Below, in pieces: positions 42,424 to 47,936 of a stretch of DNA of 47,936 nucleotides. The notes beneath the pieces are model-generated. The model searched no databases and was not told the DNA's origin. It saw only the letters and a program-made list of their open reading frames with translations. Positions within the stretch are counted from its first letter, which is position 1, and every line of letters starts with the position of its first letter. The stretch comes from Bremerella alba (GTDB lineage: Bacteria; Planctomycetota; Planctomycetia; Pirellulales; Pirellulaceae): contig NZ_JABRWO010000022.1 in the NCBI RefSeq assembly GCF_013618625.1, forward strand, positions 1-47,936, given 5' to 3'. Both the position numbers and the translations under genes were made by a program.

Positions 42424-43863
42424 CTAACCTTTCGCCGGGTGGCCCAGGATGCACAAATCGTCAATCAGCGAACAGCGTCGTTCCCGCGTGAACGTCAGCG
42501 GCGTGGTGACACCTTCGCCGGTTGGGGTTGCGATGGAGAAGGAAATATAACCTTCGCCGCCAACACCCAGTGCCGCAGCACACGGACCATTTTTCACGAA
42601 CAACGTGGTGTCCATTACCCGACCCATCTTGGTCATATTGCGGACATTGTTGCTGTGGATGAGGGCCGTATGACGGAAGCCATGTTCGTAGTACTTTGCC
42701 TTTTCGATCGCTTCGTCGACATCGTGGCAGCGAACAAAAGGAATGAACGGCATCATTTGTTCGACGGGGACGAATGGGTTGTGTTCGTCCGTTTCGCCAA
42801 AGACGAGTTCTACGTCTTGCGAAATGTTCTTGCCGGCCGCACGAGCGAGAACAGCGGCGTCCTGGCCGATGAATTCCTTGGCGGCCACTTGTTTCTTTTT
42901 GCCGGGATCGCCGTATTCGGTGATCGCGACCGAGGTCAGTCGATCGATCTCGCTGCCGTTCAAGCGAGCGGCCCCGGCTCGCTCCATGGCTCGCATCATG
43001 TCGTCGAAAACCGAGTTCACGACGAACACTTCTTTCTCGCTGATGCAAAGCAAGTTGTTGTCGTAGGCTCCACCCTGAATGATGCAGCGGGCTGCACGAT
43101 CCAGATCGGCCGTTTCATCGACAACCACAGGTGGGTTACCGGGACCAGCAACCACAGCCTTCTTGCCGCTATTGAGCGCGGCACGGGCGACGGCGGGGCC
43201 ACCGGTCACGCAGATCATGGCCACGTCACGATGATGGAAGATCAGGTCGGCCGACTCGAGAGTTGGTTCGGCAATCACACAAATCAAATTGTCGATGCCA
43301 AGGTCTTCGGAGATGGCTTTGTTGAATCGACGTACACCTTCGACGGCCACCTTCTTACCGCTTGGGTGTGGATTGACAACTAGCGTATTGCCGCCGGCGA
43401 TCATGTTAACGGCGTTACCAGTAATCGTCGGAAGCGAGTGGGTTACCGGAGTGATACACCCAATTACACCAAAGGGGGCGTGCTCAATCACGGCCAGGCC
43501 ATGATCGCCACTGAAGACCTCGCTGCGGAGGAACTCGACACCGGGCGTTTTGCGGCCCAGCAGTTCCAGCTTTTCGATCTTATGGGCGAGACGACCAATC
43601 TTCGTCTCGTTCATTTCCATCGTTCCCAATTCAACCTTTTGATCGATTGAGATACGTCGGATGTGATCGATGATTCGCTTGCGATCTTCAATCGTGCGTT
43701 CCGAGAGCTTTTCGAAAGCCTCGCGAGCGGCTCGCACGGCCTCGTCGGCACAGTCGAAGATCCCGTAACGACCGTTGAACCCAGAGGTTGCCGGTGGAGC
43801 GTTGCCCACTTCGGCCAGTACTTGGGCCACGACGTTGCGAATGATGGATTCGTCAAATTGCAT
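42424..43863 (-). CDS. CoA-acylating aldehyde dehydrogenase (PduP/EutE type) of the microcompartment
   Basis: 479 aa. Residues about 3-20 ([18 protein letters not shown]) form an encapsulation-type helix. The catalytic domain has [40 protein letters not shown], and the catalytic Cys in [10 protein letters not shown], as in PduP. In a PV microcompartment it turns lactaldehyde into lactoyl-CoA with NAD+ and CoA, keeping the reactive aldehyde inside. Flanked by two BMC-P genes in the operon. The start at 43863 is supported by the helix. Confidence 0.95.
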   Translation of the reverse strand: MQFDESIIRNVVAQVLAEVGNAPPATSGFNGRYGIFDCADEAVRAAREAFEKLSERTIEDRKRIIDHIRRISIDQKVELGTMEMNETKIGRLAHKIEKLELLGRKTPGVEFLRSEVFSGDHGLAVIEHAPFGVIGCITPVTHSLPTITGNAVNMIAGGNTLVVNPHPSGKKVAVEGVRRFNKAISEDLGIDNLICVIAEPTLESADLIFHHRDVAMICVTGGPAVARAALNSGKKAVVAGPGNPPVVVDETADLDRAARCIIQGGAYDNNLLCISEKEVFVVNSVFDDMMRAMERAGAARLNGSEIDRLTSVAITEYGDPGKKKQVAAKEFIGQDAAVLARAAGKNISQDVELVFGETDEHNPFVPVEQMMPFIPFVRCHDVDEAIEKAKYYEHGFRHTALIHSNNVRNMTKMGRVMDTTLFVKNGPCAAALGVGGEGYISFSIATPTGEGVTTPLTFTRERRCSLIDDLCILGHPAKG

Positions 43864-43905
43864 GATGTCTATATCCTCGCGTCAGCGCGTGAATGTTACG
43901 GCAGG

Positions 43906-44346
43906 CTAACTCTCCGAGTCTTGCTCGGACGGTTTTTCTGGGGATGGCGTTGGCTCAGGTTTCGGCACCGACTTTGGTTTCGGCTTCGGTTTCGGGGCCG
44001 GAGTGGGCTGGGCCTTGGCTGGCGGTTGATCCGTGTCTTCTGCCCGGTCGAAAACACAGGTGCTTTCGATGTGGGCGCGATCAACGATGCCGATCACGAC
44101 ACAGTCAATCGGAAGGGATTTCGTTTCCGGAGTCAGTCGGGCACTTGAACCTTGGGTAATCAGCACGAAGTCGCCCACGCCGCTACCAAGCATATCGACG
44201 GCAACAAACGTTCGGCCGGTGGTCACCAACGACTGTCGATCTTTCGCTTCTAGCCGATACGGCTCGACCACAAGCAGCTTGTGACCGACCATCGTGTCGA
44301 CTTTCTGCGTGGAAATAACCGATCCGGTTACTTTGGCGATAAACAT
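43906..44346 (-). CDS. BMC-P pentameric shell protein with Pro/Lys-rich tail, first copy
   Basis: 146 aa from ATG 44346, which lies one base after the acetate kinase stop. Residues 1-90 are a normal EutN/CcmL fold (FIAKVTGSVISTQKVDTM, DMLGSGVGDFVLITQGS). The remaining 55 residues are a low-complexity Pro/Lys/Glu tail (KPKPKPKSVPKPEPTPSPEKP) that ends with acidic residues. The tail is not part of the shell fold and probably lies on one face of the vertex. It could tether the vertex to another component; that is an inference. Differs from the other two copies in the operon. Confidence 0.93.
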   Translation of the reverse strand: MFIAKVTGSVISTQKVDTMVGHKLLVVEPYRLEAKDRQSLVTTGRTFVAVDMLGSGVGDFVLITQGSSARLTPETKSLPIDCVVIGIVDRAHIESTCVFDRAEDTDQPPAKAQPTPAPKPKPKPKSVPKPEPTPSPEKPSEQDSES

Positions 44347-44347
44347 T

Positions 44348-45538
44348 TTAGGTCGACTCCAGCAACTGCCGGGTTTGACGAGCAACGATGATTTCCTCGT
44401 TGGTCGGAATCACCCACAGCTGCGTTTTGCTGTTTGCCGAATGGAACGAAGACTCTCCTTTGACGGAATCGTTCTGTGCTTCGTCCAATTCGATTCCCAA
44501 CTCTTGCAAGTTGGCACATACGTCCTTGCGTAACTGCTTACCGTTCTCTCCGATGCCTCCGGTAAAGACGATCGCGTCGGCTCCTCCCAGTTCGACCAGC
44601 ATGCCACCGAGGTATCGGCGAACTTCACTGGTAAACATGTCTAAAGCCAACTGCGCGTCCGCATTGCCGTTGGCGGCGGATTCTTCCAGGTCTCGCATGT
44701 CGCCGCTGAGGCCGCTACTGAGGCCAAGTAGTCCACCTTGGTTCCCGATATGCACGAGAACTTCGGTCAGGCTCTTGCCAGTACGCTGCATCAGAAGCGG
44801 CAGGGCGTAGGGATCGAAATCCCCAACCCGGTTGTTTTGCGGCAGTCCGGTTTGCGGGCTCATGCCCATGGTTGCCGCAACACTTTGGCGATCTTTGATC
44901 GCACACAAGCTGCTGCTTCCACCAAGGTGGCAAGAGATGACTCGCAAATCGTCACGCCCTAATAGTTCCGCGCTTCGCGTCGCGATGTACCGATGGCTCG
45001 CTCCGTGGAAGCCCCACTTCTTGATCTGGAACTCGTCCGACCAAGCTTTGGGAATTCCGTAGTAGCGATTCCGGTCGGGAATCGTTTGATGGAAGCCCGT
45101 CTCAAAGGCGGCAACTAGCGGAATCTCCGGAAGTTGCTCGGAAAGTAATCGCATGGCGGCGATATAAGGCGGGTTGTGGGCCGGGGCGACTTCGTTCATT
45201 TCTGCCATGGCAGAAAGGACGTCGTCGTTGACCCTTTGCACGCCCGATACACGTCCACCGTGGACCGCTTTAAAGCCGATCGCCGATACTTCGGCGGCGT
45301 CCTTTAGGCACCCGTGCTCTGCGTCGGTCAGTTGGGAAAGGCATTTGCGAACCGCCACGGCATGATCAGGCATGTGATCCGTGACTTCTTCTTTCCAATC
45401 GCCAATCTGAACGCTGCAAGAACTTTCTGGAGATCCAATTCGATCGATCCCGCCACGGGCCAACTGGGTTTCGTTGTTCATATCGAACAAGCGATACTTG
45501 AAGCTGGTCGAGCCGAGATTTGCTACCAGGACCTTCAT
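44348..45538 (-). CDS. ackA: Acetate/propionate kinase family protein of the microcompartment operon
   Basis: 396 aa from ATG 45538. ASKHA-fold motifs are [31 protein letters not shown] and [10 protein letters not shown], with [12 protein letters not shown] and HNPPYI as in acetate kinases. Expected last step: acyl phosphate plus ADP to acid plus ATP, here probably lactate. Two positions differ from the usual pattern: the catalytic Asp motif 'FDTAFH' is FETGFH (Glu146) and the usual HR in 'VGHRVVHGG' is FK (Lys90) in IGFKAVHGG. Activity is likely but its substrate may be shifted. The next gene, the tailed BMC-P, starts one base later. Confidence 0.88.
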   Translation of the reverse strand: MKVLVANLGSTSFKYRLFDMNNETQLARGGIDRIGSPESSCSVQIGDWKEEVTDHMPDHAVAVRKCLSQLTDAEHGCLKDAAEVSAIGFKAVHGGRVSGVQRVNDDVLSAMAEMNEVAPAHNPPYIAAMRLLSEQLPEIPLVAAFETGFHQTIPDRNRYYGIPKAWSDEFQIKKWGFHGASHRYIATRSAELLGRDDLRVISCHLGGSSSLCAIKDRQSVAATMGMSPQTGLPQNNRVGDFDPYALPLLMQRTGKSLTEVLVHIGNQGGLLGLSSGLSGDMRDLEESAANGNADAQLALDMFTSEVRRYLGGMLVELGGADAIVFTGGIGENGKQLRKDVCANLQELGIELDEAQNDSVKGESSFHSANSKTQLWVIPTNEEIIVARQTRQLLEST

Positions 45539-45597
45539 AGTCTGGGACTCCTTTCGCTGGGGATGCACCGCGGACTAGCGGCTTACGTTAAGTCGGT

Positions 45598-45867
45598 TTA
45601 GCTGAAGTAAACGTCAGCCAGACCTTCGGCAGGGCGGGGCAGGATGTGGCTGCCAGCCAGTTCGCCGACTTGCGAAGCGGCGTTGGCACCAGCTTCGACA
45701 GCAGCACGAACGCTACCGACGTCGCCACTGACAACTGTGGTAACCAAACCACCGCCAATGTTGACGCGCTTCACGATCTTTACGTTGGCGGCTTTCGCCA
45801 TGGCGTCGGTCGCTTCGACCAGCCCGACCAAACCTTTGGTTTCAATCAAACCAATTGCGTTTTGCAT
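45598..45867 (-). CDS. BMC-H hexameric shell protein, second copy
   Basis: 89 aa, the typical BMC-H length. [21 protein letters not shown] is the family start and the pore loop reads NIGGGL; the fold ends with HILPRPAEGLADVYF. BMC-H hexamers tile the facets of the shell. It is 42 nt after the first BMC-H gene and differs from it in pore residues (Ile-Gly-Gly-Gly against Val-Gly-Ser-Gly), so the two may pass different metabolites. Confidence 0.97.
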   Translation of the reverse strand: MQNAIGLIETKGLVGLVEATDAMAKAANVKIVKRVNIGGGLVTTVVSGDVGSVRAAVEAGANAASQVGELAGSHILPRPAEGLADVYFS

Positions 45868-45909
45868 GGAAAGTTTCCTTTGCAGATAAATTGTTTGTGG
45901 GAAGGGGGA

Positions 45910-46215
45910 CTACTCGGAGCTGTAAACCTGCTTGACCGGTGGCGGCAGGACGATTCCGATGTCTTCGTGCGGTCGTGGAATGACCTGAACGCTGACAACT
46001 TCGCCCAGACGGCCAGCTGCTGCTGCACCTGCATCGGTGGCGGCTTTCACAGCGGCGACATCGCCGGTGATGAAAGCGGAAACCAAACCGCTGCCAACTT
46101 TGTCCCAACCAACGAACGTCACGTTGGCTGCCTTCAACATCGCGTCGGTGGCTTCCACCAAGGTCACAAAGCCCTTGGTTTCAATCATGCCCAACGCTTC
46201 CATTACTTTCGCCAT
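45910..46215 (-). CDS. BMC-H hexameric shell protein, first copy
   Basis: 101 aa. [27 protein letters not shown] is the BMC-H signature and the pore loop reads KVGSGL. A C-terminal extension after the fold ([22 protein letters not shown]) is about ten residues longer than in the second copy. Forms hexamers of the shell facets. It follows the 164-nt hairpin-containing leader (46216-46379) downstream of pduL. Confidence 0.97.
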   Translation of the reverse strand: MAKVMEALGMIETKGFVTLVEATDAMLKAANVTFVGWDKVGSGLVSAFITGDVAAVKAATDAGAAAAGRLGEVVSVQVIPRPHEDIGIVLPPPVKQVYSSE

Positions 46216-46258
46216 GGGGTTTTATCTCCCGAACAAAAAAGGAAACCGTTACTTCTTG

Positions 46259-46281
46259 TCGCACCTGAAAGTCAGATGCGA
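46259..46281 (-). promoter_or_regulatory. Compact hairpin in the leader of the BMC-H genes
   Basis: On the - strand a 10-bp stem (one G-U) with a 3-nt loop lies 43 nt before the BMC-H start. It is the second of two stems in this leader and may block 5' decay and so favour shell protein production. No T-run follows directly. Confidence 0.55.
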
Positions 46282-46305
46282 TGTCTTCAAAAAAACAGGG
46301 GTCAT

Positions 46306-46371
46306 AAAAACGCTCTCGCTGGCCTCGGGAGAGGACTCACAGTGGCAAATCAGTGAGGCCAACGAAAGCGT
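46306..46371 (-). terminator. Terminator- or attenuator-like hairpin between pduL and the BMC-H genes
   Basis: A 17-bp stem (arms 46371-46355 and 46326-46310, two G-U pairs) with a 28-nt loop is followed by TTTTT on the - strand. It begins 9 nt after the pduL stop. With all downstream BMC genes on the same strand, it is probably a partial terminator or a processing site rather than the operon end. Confidence 0.65.
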
Positions 46372-46379
46372 AGTTAGTT

Positions 46380-47090
46380 CTAGTGATTCGACTTGCAGCC
46401 GCAGGGCTCTTTCTTTAAAAGCTCGATCTCGGTAGCTGCTTCCAGGTTGCACGCGTTGCCTTCATCGGTGTCGATGTGGACTTCCAGTTTGCTGACGTCG
46501 TCGGCTCGGACGAGCAAGTCTTCAAACGTGGTCGTGCAACTTAGCGAGGTGATTCGGAGGTTCATGCGATCGCCATTTTTCACACCGTAAAATTCGGCGT
46601 CGCGGTTGTTTATGTGCACATGGCGTTCGGCGCGGATCACGCCTTGGTCAAGTTGAACGGCACCCTTGGGGCCCACCAGCACGCAACCAGGCGTTCCGTC
46701 GATCTTACCGGACGCACGTACAGGAGCGTCGATGCCCAGGGAGATCGCGTCGGTGAATGCCAGCTCAACCTGGCTGTAATCCCGCGTCGGACCCAACACG
46801 CGAACCTTCTCTAACATCCGGCGACGTGGGCCGACGACCATGACGGTTTCTTCGGCCGCGAAGAAGCCGTCTTGGTAGAGGTCCTTCATCGGAGTTAGCA
46901 CATGACCCGGACCAAACAGCGTTTCGACGTGGGCGTCGGTCAGGTGAATGTGACGAGCCGAAATACTGACCACCAGCTTTGGGGTCGCCGGAGGAGCAGG
47001 GGCCGCTACTGGGGCGCCATTTTGCGAAAGGACAACCTGACGAACGATCCGTTCGATGGTGGCATGATCGAGATTCAGCGAGGAACTCAT
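46380..47090 (-). CDS. pduL: Phosphate acyltransferase PduL with N-terminal encapsulation helix
   Basis: 236 aa from ATG 47090 (47099 adds three residues). Residues about 5-20 ([18 protein letters not shown]) are an encapsulation-type helix followed by an Ala/Pro linker. The PduL domain shows both zinc-binding segments, [13 protein letters not shown] and [11 protein letters not shown], plus [11 protein letters not shown]. It exchanges acyl-CoA and acyl phosphate, recycling CoA inside the compartment. The C-terminus ends PCGCKSNH, a short Cys/His addition. It is 22 nt downstream of the DeoR gene. Confidence 0.95.
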   Translation of the reverse strand: MSSSLNLDHATIERIVRQVVLSQNGAPVAAPAPPATPKLVVSISARHIHLTDAHVETLFGPGHVLTPMKDLYQDGFFAAEETVMVVGPRRRMLEKVRVLGPTRDYSQVELAFTDAISLGIDAPVRASGKIDGTPGCVLVGPKGAVQLDQGVIRAERHVHINNRDAEFYGVKNGDRMNLRITSLSCTTTFEDLLVRADDVSKLEVHIDTDEGNACNLEAATEIELLKKEPCGCKSNH

Positions 47091-47112
47091 TCGTATCAAA
47101 CCCTAGTTGGGG

Positions 47113-47916
47113 TTAGCTTGCTTTATGGGAAACGGGGCGATCAATGATCGCCATCTCGGCAGGGGCAACAATCAAATCGACTCCGGCGTCCTGGACTTGC
47201 TTTTGCCAGGCTTCCGAAATTTCGTGATCTACCACGAGCTTGTCGACTTCGGAAAGCTCGCACATTTGAGCGAGGCTTTGACGGCCAAACTTGGTGCTGT
47301 CGGCAACAATGATCACTTCGCCGCCAGCTTTCATCATGGCCCGCTCGGTTTCAACGAGCAGGAGGTTGCTGTTGTACAGTCCTTGCTGGGTTATCCCTGC
47401 GACACTGAGCACGGCACGCCGAGCACTTAGTCGCGAGATCATTTCGTCGGCATAAGGGCCCAAAGAAACACCGGTCGCGTTATGAACGTAGCCCCCAAGC
47501 AGGATTAACTCGGTCGTTGTGCTGGCCATGAACAAGTTGGCCACCGGCAGCGAGTTGGTCACAATTTGCAGGGTTCGCCCGACGAGCATCTGGGCTAGTT
47601 CATACGTGGTGCTTCCGCCGTCGAGGATGACCGTGTCGCCTTCTTCGATCAGCAGAGCCGCAGCCTTCGCGATCTGCCGCTTCTTGCTCCACTGCATTTC
47701 GTGGCGAAGCTCAAAGTGAGGCAGATTGGGAGAAGGCCCCGAGTAAAACACACCCCCGTGCGTCCTGCGGGCCGACCCAGCTTCCTCCAACATTTCCACG
47801 TCACGGCGGACTGTCGATTCAGAGACATCCAATTCCTGAGCAAGTTCCGGCAGCGAGGCAAAGCCTCGAGACCGAACCAAGTCGAGAAGTCGCGTTCGTC
47901 GGACGTCCGCTTGCAT
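47113..47916 (-). CDS. DeoR family transcriptional regulator of the microcompartment operon
   Basis: 267 aa. The N-terminal winged helix (about residues 6-58) reads RRTRLLDLVRSRGFASLPELAQELDVSESTVRRDVEMLEEAG, a standard DeoR DNA-binding domain. The sugar-phosphate-sensing domain follows, with EGDTVILDGGSTTYELAQML, SLPVANLF, and LLGGYVHNATG. In DeoR proteins a sugar phosphate lifts repression; here fuculose- or rhamnulose-1-phosphate is a likely ligand by pathway logic. First gene of the operon, 22 nt before pduL. The promoter region extends beyond the right edge of the window (20 nt remain). Confidence 0.93.
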   Translation of the reverse strand: MQADVRRTRLLDLVRSRGFASLPELAQELDVSESTVRRDVEMLEEAGSARRTHGGVFYSGPSPNLPHFELRHEMQWSKKRQIAKAAALLIEEGDTVILDGGSTTYELAQMLVGRTLQIVTNSLPVANLFMASTTTELILLGGYVHNATGVSLGPYADEMISRLSARRAVLSVAGITQQGLYNSNLLLVETERAMMKAGGEVIIVADSTKFGRQSLAQMCELSEVDKLVVDHEISEAWQKQVQDAGVDLIVAPAEMAIIDRPVSHKAS

Positions 47917-47936
47917 GGGTGGGGGGAGATGGGGTC

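Noticed and set aside
42298-43383. 361-aa open frame on + opposite the aldehyde dehydrogenase and a BMC-P gene
   Set aside because: Antisense to two clearly real genes; no signal, domain or start context supports it.
45646-46356. 236-aa open frame on + across the two BMC-H genes
   Set aside because: It spans both shell genes on the opposite strand and the hairpin leader; the real genes have full family signatures.

Overview
The window looks like a chromosomal segment of a member of the Planctomycetota, probably of the Pirellulales (Blastopirellula/Bremerella type). The reasons are a planctomycete/verrucomicrobial (PV-type) bacterial microcompartment operon, abundant secreted sulfatase and peptidase genes, DUF1207- and DUF6798-like proteins, and many starts without a clear Shine-Dalgarno sequence. 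I saw no tRNA, rRNA, CRISPR array or transposase. The genus is an inference from gene content, not from a search.

Region 1 (1-10,833) is mixed housekeeping and envelope genes. It holds the 3' end of a secreted Gly-rich/YfaP-like protein, tsaD, an S41 processing protease, a DUF1207-like protein, a thiamine-binding-like protein, an L-2-hydroxyglutarate oxidase, an RtcB-type RNA ligase, an active-looking sulfatase and a Cys/His-rich secreted protein.

Region 2 (11,247-28,728) is a large Tad (tight adherence, Flp pilus) locus in three transcription blocks. Block one, on +, is secretin, Gly-rich lipoprotein and TadD-like TPR lipoprotein. Block two, on - and read from 24,942 down to 14,785, is short Flp pilin, TadE-like protein, two unrecognised membrane proteins, three enlarged Flp-like pilins, prepilin peptidase, CpaB, CpaF/TadA, TadB and TadC. 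Block three, on +, is TadE, a sulfatase-fold protein that has lost its active site, and TadG. The two halves diverge from a 346-bp spacer carrying a near-perfect 43-bp inverted repeat. Structured RNA-like leaders separate pilin genes from the machinery genes. No TadZ/CpaE is present.

Region 3 (28,770-39,158) is mostly + strand: an M28 peptidase lipoprotein, an esterase, an SMP-30/gluconolactonase, a polytopic membrane protein, a Nudix hydrolase, argC-argJ and a GT2-like/TPR protein. A strong bidirectional terminator closes it against region 4.

Region 4 (47,916 down to 39,246, all -) is a complete PV-type microcompartment operon: DeoR regulator, PduL, two BMC-H, acetate kinase-like protein, BMC-P with a Pro/Lys tail, CoA-acylating aldehyde dehydrogenase, BMC-P, an unknown RpiB-like protein, BMC-P, class II aldolase and lactate/malate dehydrogenase. 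From known PV microcompartments, the aldolase splits fuculose/rhamnulose-1-phosphate to lactaldehyde. The dehydrogenase makes lactoyl-CoA, PduL makes the acyl phosphate and the kinase makes ATP. Four of these proteins carry terminal helices typical of encapsulation peptides.

The microcompartment class itself is already described. The less expected points are an encapsulation-tagged degenerate RpiB-like protein, the tailed pentamer, hairpins before the BMC-H genes, the pseudo-sulfatase inside the Tad locus, the enlarged pilins with displaced or missing Glu+5, and the foldable leader upstream of the prepilin peptidase.
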